From NCBI RefSeq assembly GCF_004331485.1, contig NZ_SJKD01000001.1, positions 1,984,001 through 2,048,000 on the forward strand: DNA of 64,000 nucleotides. Direction: 5' to 3'. The notes under the pieces were generated by a model. The model made no database searches, was not told the DNA's origin, and saw only the letters and a program-made list of their open reading frames with translations. Shown here piece by piece: positions 37,529-46,269 of this stretch (position 1 is the first letter of the stretch; each line of letters opens with the position of its first letter). This DNA comes from Kribbella capetownensis. GTDB taxonomy: Bacteria; Actinomycetota; Actinomycetes; Propionibacteriales; Kribbellaceae. The translations under genes were made by a program, and so were the position numbers.

Positions 37529-37858
37529 ATGATCCCGTACACCTGCGGGCTGGATGCCGCGGCCGACGTGATCGGCGGGAAGTGGAAGCCGCGGATCCTG
37601 TGGGCGCTGCACTCCGGGCCGATGCGGTTCGGGGAGCTGCGCCGGGCGATCGCCGGCGTGACGGAGAAGATGCTGATCCAGCAGTTGCGTGAGCTGGAGA
37701 GTCGCGACATCGTCCACCGCGAGGTCTTCCACCAGGTCCCGCCGAAGGTCGAGTACTCACTGACCGACCTCGGCCGGTCACTCAACGTCGCTCTGGCGCC
37801 GCTGGATGCCTGGGGTGCAGACCACCTGGACGAACTGGAGGCGTCGCGGGCGGGGTGA
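37529..37858 (+). CDS. HxlR family transcriptional regulator
   Basis: This 109-residue winged-helix regulator carries the family's hallmarks: DVIGGKWKPRILWALHSGPMRFGELRRAI in the first half and VEYSLTDLGRSL near the end. A Cys near the N-terminus (YTCGL) is where several redox- or electrophile-sensing members have theirs. ATG 37529 is chosen; GTG 37523 just upstream is possible. It probably controls the divergent oxidoreductase and itself. Confidence 0.9.
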   Translation: MIPYTCGLDAAADVIGGKWKPRILWALHSGPMRFGELRRAIAGVTEKMLIQQLRELESRDIVHREVFHQVPPKVEYSLTDLGRSLNVALAPLDAWGADHLDELEASRAG

Positions 37859-37869
37859 CGGGGTCTCGA

Positions 37870-37900
37870 TTGGGTTTCGTGTGGGGGAGTGGCGTACACT
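37870..37900 (+). promoter_or_regulatory. Candidate promoter of infA
   Basis: TTGGGT at 37870-37875 and TACACT at 37895-37900 are 19 bp apart. The leader to infA would be about 130 nt. Confidence 0.45.
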
Positions 37901-38034
37901 CTTTCCTTGGCTCTTTGTAGCCTCTGTCTCGTGCTGCCCGCGGCTGCCTGACCTGGTCAGGAGGGCGCTTTGAGCCCGGGCTGGAGCCATGTGTCAACCA
38001 TCATTCAGTACGACGTCTACAGAAGTGCGAGGAC

Positions 38035-38256
38035 ATGCCCAAAAAAGAGGGAGTCATCGAACTCGAGGGCACCATCGTTGAGGCCCTGCCGAACGCGATG
38101 TTCCGTGTTGAGCTGTCCAACGGGCACAAGGTGCTCGCGCACATCAGCGGCAAGATGAGGCAGCACTACATCCGGATCCTCCCCGAGGACCGGGTCGTCG
38201 TGGAGCTGTCGCCGTACGACCTCACCAGGGGTCGCATCGTCTACCGGTACAAGTAA
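38035..38256 (+). CDS. infA: Translation initiation factor IF-1
   Basis: IF-1 (73 residues) is the OB-fold factor that binds the ribosomal A site during initiation. The start [21 protein letters not shown] and the end VYRYK are standard. It is the first gene of the infA-rpmJ-rpsM-rpsK-rpsD-rpoA-rplQ series. Confidence 0.99.
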   Translation: MPKKEGVIELEGTIVEALPNAMFRVELSNGHKVLAHISGKMRQHYIRILPEDRVVVELSPYDLTRGRIVYRYK

Positions 38257-38291
38257 GACCACCACCAACACCTGTCGAAGAAAGAAGCTCG

Positions 38292-38405
38292 ATGAAGGTC
38301 AATCCGAGCGTCAAGAAGATCTGCGACAAGTGCAAGGTGATCCGCCGTCACGGCCGGGTCATGGTGATCTGCGAGAACCCGCGGCACAAGCAGCGGCAGG
38401 GCTGA
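38292..38405 (+). CDS. rpmJ: 50S ribosomal protein L36
   Basis: L36 is only 37 residues, with the zinc ribbon C11-x2-C14, C27 and H32 ([15 protein letters not shown] start). This is the zinc-binding form. It lies 35 bp after infA, as usual. Confidence 0.98.
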   Translation: MKVNPSVKKICDKCKVIRRHGRVMVICENPRHKQRQG

Positions 38406-38457
38406 CAGCCCTCAGTCGAGCAGCACACAGCACTTTCGCACCACAGCGCGCATGCTC

Positions 38458-38509
38458 GTCCGGCCACGCACCACCGGCCGGACGTCGCCCCCGGAACAGA
38501 GGCCGGGGC
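38458..38509 (+). promoter_or_regulatory. Two stem-loops between rpmJ and rpsM
   Basis: The 187-bp gap before rpsM holds a perfect 8-bp stem (GTCCGGCC / GGCCGGAC, 38458-38483), immediately followed by a second stem (GCCCC-GG / CCGGGGC, 38487-38509) with a one-base bulge. They may act as an attenuator or a ribosomal-protein binding site. Confidence 0.45.
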
Positions 38510-38592
38510 CTTGCCGGTGACAACAAACGCACCGAGGCGGGCAAGGACGCGGCGCGCCACCACACCTCTGCCGACGAAAGGAACACCGCCAC

Positions 38593-38964
38593 ATGGCACG
38601 CCTCGTAGGAGTCGACCTTCCGCGCGACAAGCGCATCGAGGTCGCTCTGACCTACATCTTCGGTGTAGGCCGTACTCGCGCCCTGGAGACGCTGCAGAAC
38701 ACCGGGGTTTCCGGTGACAAGCGCGTCCACGACCTGGGCGACGACGAACTGGTGAAGCTCCGGGACTGGATCGAAGCCAACTACAAGATCGAAGGTGACC
38801 TCCGCCGTGAGGTGACCGCGGACATCCGCCGCAAGATCGAGATCGGGTCGTACCAGGGTCGCCGGCACCGCAGCGGCCTGCCGGTGCGTGGTCAGCGCAC
38901 GCGGACCAACGCCCGCAGCCGCAAGGGTCGTCGCAAGGCGATCGCCGGCAAGAAGAAGAAGTGA
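38593..38964 (+). CDS. rpsM: 30S ribosomal protein S13
   Basis: S13 (123 residues) contacts tRNA and the 50S subunit in the 30S head. The start [22 protein letters not shown] and the basic tail [14 protein letters not shown] are standard. Confidence 0.99.
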   Translation: MARLVGVDLPRDKRIEVALTYIFGVGRTRALETLQNTGVSGDKRVHDLGDDELVKLRDWIEANYKIEGDLRREVTADIRRKIEIGSYQGRRHRSGLPVRGQRTRTNARSRKGRRKAIAGKKKK

Positions 38965-39005
38965 TGACCCGGATGACTTTCGACCACCCCAGGAGCAACT
39001 GACCT

Positions 39006-39413
39006 ATGCCTCCCAAGAGCCGCACAGCGGCCGGCGCGAAGAAGGTGCGCCGCAAGGAGAAGAAGAACGTGGCCGCCGGTCACGCGCACATCAAGAGCAC
39101 GTTCAACAACACGATCGTGACGATCACCGACCCGACCGGCGCGGTCATCTCGTGGGCTTCCGCGGGCACCGTCGGCTTCAAGGGTTCGCGCAAGTCGACC
39201 CCGTTCGCCGCCCAGATGGCCGCCGAGGCCGCCGGACGCCGCGCGATGGAGCACGGCATGCGCAAGATCGACGTGTTCGTCAAGGGTCCCGGCTCCGGCC
39301 GTGAGACCGCGATCCGTTCCCTGGGTGCGGTCGGCCTCGAGGTCGGCACCATCCAGGACGTCACCCCGACCGCCCACAACGGCTGCCGCCCGCCGAAGCG
39401 GCGCCGGGTCTGA
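39006..39413 (+). CDS. rpsK: 30S ribosomal protein S11
   Basis: S11 (135 residues) forms part of the mRNA exit channel. The central [18 protein letters not shown] and the C-terminal [12 protein letters not shown] are standard. AGGAG lies ten bases upstream of ATG 39006. Confidence 0.99.
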   Translation: MPPKSRTAAGAKKVRRKEKKNVAAGHAHIKSTFNNTIVTITDPTGAVISWASAGTVGFKGSRKSTPFAAQMAAEAAGRRAMEHGMRKIDVFVKGPGSGRETAIRSLGAVGLEVGTIQDVTPTAHNGCRPPKRRRV

Positions 39414-39435
39414 TCCAGAGAGGTAGGTAGCGAAC

Positions 39436-40044
39436 ATGGCCCGTTACACCGGACCGATGACCAAGAAGTCGCGCCGTCTCGGGGTCGACCTCGTCGGTGG
39501 CGACAAGGCGTTCGAGCGCCGTCCGTACCCGCCGGGTATGCACGGCCGCGGCCGTCCCAAGGAGAGCGAGTACCTGCTCCAGCTGCGCGAGAAGCAGAAG
39601 GCCCGCTTCTCGTACGGCGTCCTGGAGAAGCAGTTCCGCCGGTACTACGAGGAGGCCTCGCGGCGCTCCGGCAAGACCGGTGACAACCTGCTGATCATCC
39701 TGGAGTCCCGGCTGGACAACGTGGTCTACCGCTCCGGCCTGGCCCGGACCCGGCGGCAGGCCCGTCAGCTCGTCGTGCACGGTCACTTCACCGTGAACGG
39801 CGTCAAGGTGAACATCCCGTCGTACCGGGTGGCTGCCCACGACATCATCGATGTCAAGGCGAAGTCGGCCGAGACGACCCCGTTCATCATCGCCCGGGAG
39901 ACGCACTCCGAGCGCGTCGTCCCGGCCTGGCTCGAGGTGATGCCCGAAAGGCTGCGGATCCTCGTCCACCAGCTGCCGACCCGGCAGCAGATCGACACCC
40001 AGGTCGCCGAGCACCTGATCGTCGAGCTCTACTCGAAGAACTGA
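39436..40044 (+). CDS. rpsD: 30S ribosomal protein S4, zinc-free form
   Basis: S4 (202 residues) starts 30S assembly and in several bacteria regulates its own operon. The S4 RNA-binding domain ([21 protein letters not shown]) is present. The N-terminal region lacks the four cysteines of the zinc form, so this is the C-minus type. Confidence 0.98.
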   Translation: MARYTGPMTKKSRRLGVDLVGGDKAFERRPYPPGMHGRGRPKESEYLLQLREKQKARFSYGVLEKQFRRYYEEASRRSGKTGDNLLIILESRLDNVVYRSGLARTRRQARQLVVHGHFTVNGVKVNIPSYRVAAHDIIDVKAKSAETTPFIIARETHSERVVPAWLEVMPERLRILVHQLPTRQQIDTQVAEHLIVELYSKN

Positions 40045-40049
40045 TCTCA

Positions 40050-40083
40050 GTCCCGCCGGCGGTCTGGTGGCCGCCGGCGGGAC
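40050..40083 (+). terminator. Strong terminator-like hairpin between rpsD and rpoA
   Basis: A perfect 13-bp GC stem (GTCCCGCCGGCGG / CCGCCGGCGGGAC) with an eight-base loop starts six bases after the rpsD stop. It would be expected to reduce transcription into rpoA, unless antitermination or a second promoter compensates. Confidence 0.7.
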
Positions 40084-40102
40084 CGGTTCTGTTCTTCACC
40101 CT

Positions 40103-40130
40103 TCGCGACCTCAAATAGTGGTCGTCGCGA
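40103..40130 (+). promoter_or_regulatory. Second stem-loop in front of rpoA
   Basis: A 7-bp stem (TCGCGAC / GTCGCGA) with a 14-base AT-rich loop ends a few bases before the rpoA AAGGA ribosome binding site. It may affect rpoA translation. Confidence 0.4.
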
Positions 40131-40148
40131 CAGACAAGGAAAACCACA

Positions 40149-41174
40149 GTGCTTATCGCACAGCGCCCCACCCTGACCGAAGAGGTCGTCGGCGAGCACC
40201 GCTCGCGGTTCGTGATCGAGCCGCTCGAGCCGGGCTTCGGCTACACCCTCGGCAACTCGATCCGCCGGACCCTGCTGTCCTCCATCCCCGGTGCCGCCGT
40301 GACCAGCATCAAGGTCGACGGTGTCCTGCACGAGTTCTCGACCGTTGCCGGGGTCAAGGAAGACGCCACCCAGCTGATCTTGAACCTCAAGGACCTGGTC
40401 GTCTCCTCCGAGCACGACGAGCCGGTCACCATGTACCTGCGCAAGCAGGGCCCCGGTGACGTCACCGCCGCCGACATCGCGCCGCCGGCCGGTGTCGAGG
40501 TGCACAACCCGGACCTGAAGATCGCCACCCTGAACGAGAAGGGCCGGCTCGAGATGGAGCTGGTCGTCGAGCGGGGCCGTGGCTACGTCTCCGCGATCCA
40601 GAACAAGTCCGCCGACGCCGAGATCGGCCGGATGCCGGTCGACTCGATCTACTCGCCGGTGCTGAAGGTCACCTACAAGGTCGAGGCGACCCGGGTCGAG
40701 CAGCGCACCGACTTCGACCGGCTGGTCGTCGACGTCGAGACCAAGCCGTCGATGCTGCCCCGCGACGCCGTCGCGTCGGCCGGTAAGACGCTGGTCGAGC
40801 TGTTCGGCCTGGCCCGCGAGCTGAACGTCGAGGCCGAGGGCATCGACATCGGCCCGTCGCCGGTGGACGAGCAGATGGCCGCCGACCTGGCGCTGCCGGT
40901 CGAGGACCTGCAGCTGACCGTCCGCTCGTACAACTGCCTCAAGCGCGAGGGCATCCACACCGTGGGTGAGCTGATCTCGCGCAGCGAGCAGGACCTGCTG
41001 GACATCCGCAACTTCGGCTCCAAGTCGATCGACGAGGTCAAGCTGAAGCTGGCCGAGATGGGCCTGTCGCTGAAGGACTCGCCTCCTGGCTTCGACCTGC
41101 GTGCGGCCGCCGAGGCCTACGGCACCGAGGCCGAGGACGAGGACGAGAGCTTCGCCGAGACCGAGCAGTACTGA
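40149..41174 (+). CDS. rpoA: DNA-directed RNA polymerase subunit alpha
   Basis: The alpha subunit (341 residues) has the N-terminal assembly domain ([22 protein letters not shown]), a linker, and the C-terminal domain with helix-hairpin-helix ([28 protein letters not shown]) that binds UP elements and regulators. An acidic tail ends the protein. The GTG start has AAGGA upstream. Confidence 0.99.
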   Translation: MLIAQRPTLTEEVVGEHRSRFVIEPLEPGFGYTLGNSIRRTLLSSIPGAAVTSIKVDGVLHEFSTVAGVKEDATQLILNLKDLVVSSEHDEPVTMYLRKQGPGDVTAADIAPPAGVEVHNPDLKIATLNEKGRLEMELVVERGRGYVSAIQNKSADAEIGRMPVDSIYSPVLKVTYKVEATRVEQRTDFDRLVVDVETKPSMLPRDAVASAGKTLVELFGLARELNVEAEGIDIGPSPVDEQMAADLALPVEDLQLTVRSYNCLKREGIHTVGELISRSEQDLLDIRNFGSKSIDEVKLKLAEMGLSLKDSPPGFDLRAAAEAYGTEAEDEDESFAETEQY

Positions 41175-41220
41175 CACCCACCCCGGGCCGCAGTGGCCTG
41201 AGATCCTTCTGGAGTAAGAG

Positions 41221-41751
41221 ATGCCTACCCCCACCAAGGGTGCCCGGCTGGGCGGCAGCCCGGCGCACGAGAAGCTGATCCTCAGCAACCTCGCGACGTC
41301 GCTGTTCGAGCACGGCGCCATCACCACCACCGCGGCCAAGGCCAAGCGCCTGCAGCCGCTGGCGGAGTCGATGATCACCAAGGCGAAGCGTGGTGACCTG
41401 AACTCGCGCCGCCAGGTGATGAAGCGGATCAAGGACAAGAGCATCGTGCACGTGCTCTTCACCGAGATCGGCGAGCGGTACGCCGACCGTCCGGGCGGCT
41501 ACACCCGGATCACCAAGCTCGGTCCGCGCAAGGGCGACAACGCCCCGATGGTGAAGATCGAGCTGGTCGAGGCGCTGGCCGACTCGCCGAAGGCCAAGAA
41601 GACCGCGAAGAAGGCCCCGGCCAAGAAGGCGGCGGCGAAGCAGGATGCCGCCGAGGACAAGGTCGAGGACAAGGTCGAGGACGAGGCCAAGGTCGAGGAC
41701 GTCGTGGACGAGAAGGTCCAGGACGAGACTCCGGAGACCGAGGACAAGTAA
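41221..41751 (+). CDS. rplQ: 50S ribosomal protein L17 with long charged tail
   Basis: The L17 core (about residues 1-120) is normal. It is followed by a Lys/Ala stretch ([16 protein letters not shown]) and then a strongly acidic end with repeated DKVED and KVEDV units, giving 176 residues. A 12-bp DNA unit is repeated in tandem around 41654-41677, suggesting that the tail grew by slippage. It is the last gene of the alpha operon. Confidence 0.98.
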   Translation: MPTPTKGARLGGSPAHEKLILSNLATSLFEHGAITTTAAKAKRLQPLAESMITKAKRGDLNSRRQVMKRIKDKSIVHVLFTEIGERYADRPGGYTRITKLGPRKGDNAPMVKIELVEALADSPKAKKTAKKAPAKKAAAKQDAAEDKVEDKVEDEAKVEDVVDEKVQDETPETEDK

Positions 41752-41766
41752 CACCCAGCTGTTCCG

Positions 41767-41798
41767 CAGCGCCCCTCACCGCACGGTGGGGGGCGCTG
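41767..41798 (+). terminator. Terminator after rplQ
   Basis: A 14-bp stem with one G-U pair (CAGCGCCCC.. / ..GGGGCGCTG) and a four-base loop lies 15 bases after the rplQ stop. T-rich sequence follows. It ends 18 bases before the truA start. Confidence 0.9.
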
Positions 41799-41805
41799 TT
41801 TGCGT

Positions 41806-41811
41806 TAGATT
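41806..41811 (+). promoter_or_regulatory. Candidate -10 box for leaderless truA
   Basis: TAGATT fits the actinobacterial TAnnnT -10 pattern and ends five bases before the truA GTG. The expected transcription start coincides with the start codon. No ribosome binding site and no good -35 are visible. Confidence 0.45.
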
Positions 41812-41816
41812 GCCGT

Positions 41817-42629
41817 GTGCGCTGGCGGATCGACCTCAAGTACGACGGAACGGCCTTCCACGGCTGGGCCCGGCAGGAGGGTCTCCGGACCGTGCAAGGA
41901 GCCTTGGAGGAGGCGATCCGGGTCGTCCTACGGCTGCCTGAGCCGCTCACGGTCACCTGCGCCGGCCGGACGGACACCGGCGTCCACGCCCGCGGTCAGG
42001 TCGCCCATGTGGACGTCGAAGGCGCTGTAGAGCCGCTGAGGCTCCTGAGAGGCCTGAACGGCGTACTACCCGAGGATCTAGCTGTCACGGCCGTCACAGC
42101 GGCTCCAGACGGCTTTGACGCCCGTTTCTCCGCGCTGGCCCGTCGCTATGTGTACCGGCTCTGTGACGATCCGGCCGGCTGGGACCCGCTGACCCGTGGA
42201 CATGTACTGCGGGTAGGCCGCCCGATGGACGTGGTCCGGATGAACGCCGCCGCGGCCGGACTGCTCGGCGAGCACGACTTCGCCGCCTTCTGCAAGAAGC
42301 GCGAAGGGGCCAGCACCGTCCGGGCCCTGCTGGAGTTCTCCTGGCAACGGACCGGCGTGGGACAGCTGGAAGGCACTGTGATCGCCGACGCCTTCTGCCA
42401 CTCGATGGTCCGGGCTCTGGTCGGCTCGATGATCCCCGTGGGGGACGGACGCCGTGAGGTCGACTGGCCGGCCGCCGTACTGGCAGGCAAGGTCCGGGAC
42501 TCGGCTGTATCGGTGCTGCCCGCGCACGGCCTCACACTGGAGGAAGTGCGCTATCCGGCGGATGACGAGTTGGCCGCACGGGCTCTCCAGGCCCGCCAAG
42601 TGAGGGGAGAGGTGCACCAGCGTGGCTGA
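41817..42629 (+). CDS. truA: tRNA pseudouridine(38-40) synthase TruA
   Basis: TruA (270 residues) makes pseudouridine in the tRNA anticodon arm. The catalytic Asp is in [18 protein letters not shown] (about residue 53), after the N-terminal [15 protein letters not shown] motif. GTG 41817 is the only start that gives the normal N-terminus. It overlaps the next gene by eight bases. Confidence 0.96.
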   Translation: MRWRIDLKYDGTAFHGWARQEGLRTVQGALEEAIRVVLRLPEPLTVTCAGRTDTGVHARGQVAHVDVEGAVEPLRLLRGLNGVLPEDLAVTAVTAAPDGFDARFSALARRYVYRLCDDPAGWDPLTRGHVLRVGRPMDVVRMNAAAAGLLGEHDFAAFCKKREGASTVRALLEFSWQRTGVGQLEGTVIADAFCHSMVRALVGSMIPVGDGRREVDWPAAVLAGKVRDSAVSVLPAHGLTLEEVRYPADDELAARALQARQVRGEVHQRG

Positions 42630-43236
42630 CCACTACTTCTCGGCGGAGCCCGCTTCCGCCGACGTACGACGTACTGTCGAGGCGCGGATCTGGGGTCGTG
42701 AGTACACCTTCACTACCGCGACCGGAGTGTTCTCGCGGGACCGCTTGGACATCGGTACGGCGGTGTTGCTGCGCGAGGTGGACCCGCCGACCGGTTCCGG
42801 CACGTTCCTCGACCTGGGGACCGGCTACGGCCCGATCGCGTGTGCCATCGCGGTGGAGGCGCCCAAGGCACAGGTGTGGGCGGTGGACGTGAACACCCGG
42901 GCGCTGGAGCTGACCGCGGAGAACGCGAAGGCCGCCGGGGTCGCGGACCGCGTGCACCCGGTGCTGCCGGACGGCGTACCGGCGGATGTGAGGTTCGACG
43001 AGATCTGGTCGAATCCGGCGATCCACATCGGCAAAGCCGAGCTGCACAAGATGCTGCTGCTCTGGCTGGCCCGTCTTGCCCCCGGCGGCGTGGCACGCTT
43101 CGTCGTCGGCAAGAACCTGGGCGGTGACTCGTTGCAGCGCTGGCTGACCGAGCAGGGCTATCCCTGCGGCCGGACCGGCAGCGCGAAGGGGTTCCGGGTA
43201 CTGCGTGCAACGAACGCGGGCCCGTCGCCGTCCTGA
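42622..43236 (+). CDS. Class I SAM-dependent methyltransferase, RsmC-like
   Basis: This 204-residue protein has the SAM motif [12 protein letters not shown] and the catalytic-type SNPAIHIGK that matches the NPPIH motif of the 16S rRNA guanine-N2 methyltransferase RsmC. Only the catalytic half of RsmC is present, as is usual for actinobacterial members. The start overlaps truA, so both may be RNA-modification genes in one operon. Confidence 0.85.
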   Translation: MADHYFSAEPASADVRRTVEARIWGREYTFTTATGVFSRDRLDIGTAVLLREVDPPTGSGTFLDLGTGYGPIACAIAVEAPKAQVWAVDVNTRALELTAENAKAAGVADRVHPVLPDGVPADVRFDEIWSNPAIHIGKAELHKMLLLWLARLAPGGVARFVVGKNLGGDSLQRWLTEQGYPCGRTGSAKGFRVLRATNAGPSPS

Positions 43237-43240
43237 GGGT

Positions 43241-43774
43241 ATGGAGGCAGCCTTGGCGGCAGCAGAGGCACGGACGAGCCCGATCGAGTTCGAGCTCTGG
43301 GTCACCGAGAAGGCAGACGCGCTGCTGCGGTTCGCGTACGTCCTGACCGGGGACAAGGCCCTGGCCGAGGACGCCGTCCAGGATGCCCTGACGACAGCCT
43401 GCGCCCGGTGGAGCCGGGTCAGCAGGGCCGACGACCCCGAGGCGTACGTGAAGCGGATGGTAGTGAACGCACACATCTCCTGGTGGCGCCGGTTCCGCCG
43501 CCGGGAAGCGCCGTCGCCCGACCCGATCCGGACCACACCGTCCGCCTCGGACGGTGCGACCGCGCGGGCCGAGTCCGATGCGGTCTGGGCACTGTGCGCG
43601 ACGCTGCCGGACAAGCAGCGGGCAGCCGTCGTACTGCGGTTCTACGAGGAGCTCTCGTACGCCGAGATCGGCGTACTGCTGCACTGCGCGGAGGCGACCG
43701 CCCGATCGCATGTGCACCGCGCACTGGCCGCACTGAAAACCACGCTGAGCAAGGAAGGAGCCGAGGATGCCTGA
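43241..43774 (+). CDS. SigE-family RNA polymerase sigma factor (ECF)
   Basis: This 177-residue ECF sigma factor has a region 2 (FAYVLTGDKALAEDAVQDALTTACARW, about residues 25-55) and a region 4 (LPDKQRAAVVLRFYEELSYAEIGVLL, about 125-152). ATG 43241 is preferred; a longer reading overlaps the upstream methyltransferase. It overlaps the following membrane-protein gene by eight bases, a sigma/partner arrangement. Confidence 0.9.
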   Translation: MEAALAAAEARTSPIEFELWVTEKADALLRFAYVLTGDKALAEDAVQDALTTACARWSRVSRADDPEAYVKRMVVNAHISWWRRFRRREAPSPDPIRTTPSASDGATARAESDAVWALCATLPDKQRAAVVLRFYEELSYAEIGVLLHCAEATARSHVHRALAALKTTLSKEGAEDA

Positions 43775-44540
43775 GCACGACCCTGAGCAGGAGCTCGGCC
43801 CCAAGATCTCCTCCGCGTTCCAGAACAAGGCCGACGCCAGTGAGCTGACCGGCAGCGGGATGGCGAGGGAAGCGCGCCGGCGCGTCCGGAAAAGGCGCCA
43901 GACGCTCACCATGGCCGCGGCGGCGGCCGTGGTGGCAATAGCCATCGGCGGTGTGTGGAGCGCAGTGGGCAACGAGGTGCCGACCGCGTCGAACGCCAGC
44001 GACAGTGGCGCGAAGCGGGCGGCCGGATCCGGCACCGCTCCCGGCCTGTCGAGCCCAGGCATCCTGCCGAACAAGGAGGATGCGGCCTGTCCGCTCGACC
44101 ACCCGATCTTCAAGGCCGGCGGGTACAACACCATCGCACCCGGCACCGGACTGGATCTGGCGGCGCCAGTGACCGGACTGCAGGCGTGCCGCTACCGCCT
44201 CACGCCCGACACGACCGGACTGCTCGGGCAGGAGCGGTTCAACGGCGAGGTAGCGCAGCAGGTGGTCGACGCGATCAAGGTGCTGCCGGAGCGCAACGCG
44301 TCCTTGCCGGTCTTCAAGTGCACCCCGCAGACGGCTCAGCCGTCCGAGGCGATCGTGCTGCGCTTCGACACCGCTGACGGCGTCCGCGAGGTGTGGGTCG
44401 AGTACGACGGCTGTGACTCGGCCGGCTTCTTCACCGGCACCCACACCTACGGCCTGTTCTCCGCTCCGCTGAAGCTGTTCATGGTCGGCGATGTCCGGCC
44501 GACCGGAGGCACCTTCCTGAGCGCGCTCGGGGATTGGTGA
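43767..44540 (+). CDS. Membrane protein, probable partner of the ECF sigma factor
   Basis: This 257-residue protein has a cytoplasmic N-terminus of about 46 charged residues, one membrane helix (about 47-66), and an outer domain with four or more Cys. The layout fits a membrane-bound anti-sigma factor, but no zinc-finger HxxxCxxC motif is present. That role is therefore inferred from position alone. Its start overlaps the sigma gene. Confidence 0.7.
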   Translation: MPEHDPEQELGPKISSAFQNKADASELTGSGMAREARRRVRKRRQTLTMAAAAAVVAIAIGGVWSAVGNEVPTASNASDSGAKRAAGSGTAPGLSSPGILPNKEDAACPLDHPIFKAGGYNTIAPGTGLDLAAPVTGLQACRYRLTPDTTGLLGQERFNGEVAQQVVDAIKVLPERNASLPVFKCTPQTAQPSEAIVLRFDTADGVREVWVEYDGCDSAGFFTGTHTYGLFSAPLKLFMVGDVRPTGGTFLSALGDW

Positions 44541-44586
44541 CGATAAGGGTTCGCCTCTCGGCGGGTACGCCGGTCAGACTGGTGGG

Positions 44587-46269
44587 ATGGGCCACGTAGA
44601 TGTCGCCGGGATCGGTTACGAACTGCCGGACGGGCGGGTGTTGCTGGACGACATCACGTTCCGGGTGGCCGACGGCGCCAAGGTCGCGCTGGTCGGGGCG
44701 AACGGCTCCGGCAAGACCACGCTGACCAGGATCATTGCGGGCGACCTGAAGCCGCACTCCGGCAGCATCGCGCGGTCCGGCGGGCTCGGTGTGATGCGCC
44801 AGTTCGTCGGCTCGGTGCGGGACTCGTCGACCGTGCGTGACCTGTTGCTCGGTGTCGCGCCGCAGGCGATCCAGGACGCCGCGGCCAAGCTGGACAAGGC
44901 CGAGCTGACGATGATGGACGCCGAGGACGAGAAGACCCAGCTCAAGTACGCGCAGGCCGTGTCGGACTGGGGTGAGGTCGGCGGGTACGACGCCGAGGTC
45001 CTCTGGGACGTCTGTACGACGTCCGCCCTCGGCGTCCCGTTCGACCGCTGTCGCTGGCGTGAGGTGAAGACGCTGTCCGGCGGTGAGCAGAAGCGACTGG
45101 CGCTGGAGGCTCTGCTACGCGGCCCGGACCAGGTCCTGATGCTCGACGAGCCGGACAACTACCTCGACGTACCGGGCAAGCGTTGGCTGGAGGAGCAACT
45201 CCGCAACACCGACAAGACCGTGCTCTACATCAGCCATGACCGTGAGCTGCTGGCCAACACGGCCACCCGGATCGTCACGGTGGAGCTGGGTGCCGCGGGC
45301 AACACCGCCTGGACGCACGGCGGAGGCTTCCGGACGTACCACGAGGCCCGGCAGCACCGGTTCGAGCGGTTCGAGGAGCTGCGCAAGCGGTGGGACGAGG
45401 AGCACGCGAAGCTCCGCGCCCAGATGCTCATGTACAAGCAGAAGGCGGCGTACAACTCGGACATGGCGTCGCGCTACCGGGCCGCGCAGACCCGGCTGCG
45501 CAAGTTCGAGGAGGCCGGACCGCCGCAGGCGCTGCCGCGCGAGCAGAAGGTCAGCATGCGGCTCACCGGCGGCCGCACGGGCAAGCGTGCAGTGGTGTGC
45601 ACTGCCTTGGAGCTCACCGGTCTGATGAAGCCCTTCGATCTGGAGGTCTGGTACGGCGAACGCGTCGCCGTACTGGGGTCCAACGGGTCCGGGAAGTCGC
45701 ACTTCCTGCGGCTGCTCGCCAACGGTGGTTCGGACCCGGACATCGAGCACCAGCCGATCGGCGACGTCCAGATCGCTCCGGTCGCGCACACCGGCAAGGC
45801 CAAGCTCGGTGCACGCGTCCGGCCGGGCTGGTTCGCGCAGACACACGAGCACCCGGAGTTGGTCGGCCGGACGCTGCTGGAGATCCTGCACCGGGGCGAC
45901 GAGCACCGGGAGGGGATGGGTCGCGAGCTGGCGTCGCGGAAGCTGGACCGCTACGAGCTGGCGCACGCGGCCGAGCAGACGTTCGACAGTCTGTCCGGCG
46001 GACAGCAGGCGCGGTTCCAGATCCTGCTGCTCGAGCTTTCCGGTGCGACGCTGCTCCTGCTCGACGAGCCGACCGACAACCTGGACGTCGAGTCCGCCGA
46101 GGCGTTGGAGGAAGGCCTGGACTCCTTCGACGGCACGGTGCTCGCGGTCACCCACGACCGCTGGTTCGCCCGCGGCTTCGACCGCCACCTCGTCTTCGGT
46201 GCCGACGGCACCGTCTACGAGTCCGACGAACCAGTCTGGGACGAGGGCCGGGTGGAGCGCGCCCGCTAA
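44587..46269 (+). CDS. ABC-F family ATP-binding protein
   Basis: This 560-residue protein has two ATPase domains and no membrane segment. Walker A motifs are GANGSGKTT and GSNGSGKSH, signatures are LSGGEQKR and LSGGQQAR, and Walker B motifs end in LDEP. ABC-F proteins act on the ribosome; some rescue it from antibiotics. The inter-domain linker is about 80 residues. CAGACT at 44575-44580 ends six bases before the ATG, suggesting a leaderless mRNA. Confidence 0.92.
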   Translation: MGHVDVAGIGYELPDGRVLLDDITFRVADGAKVALVGANGSGKTTLTRIIAGDLKPHSGSIARSGGLGVMRQFVGSVRDSSTVRDLLLGVAPQAIQDAAAKLDKAELTMMDAEDEKTQLKYAQAVSDWGEVGGYDAEVLWDVCTTSALGVPFDRCRWREVKTLSGGEQKRLALEALLRGPDQVLMLDEPDNYLDVPGKRWLEEQLRNTDKTVLYISHDRELLANTATRIVTVELGAAGNTAWTHGGGFRTYHEARQHRFERFEELRKRWDEEHAKLRAQMLMYKQKAAYNSDMASRYRAAQTRLRKFEEAGPPQALPREQKVSMRLTGGRTGKRAVVCTALELTGLMKPFDLEVWYGERVAVLGSNGSGKSHFLRLLANGGSDPDIEHQPIGDVQIAPVAHTGKAKLGARVRPGWFAQTHEHPELVGRTLLEILHRGDEHREGMGRELASRKLDRYELAHAAEQTFDSLSGGQQARFQILLLELSGATLLLLDEPTDNLDVESAEALEEGLDSFDGTVLAVTHDRWFARGFDRHLVFGADGTVYESDEPVWDEGRVERAR

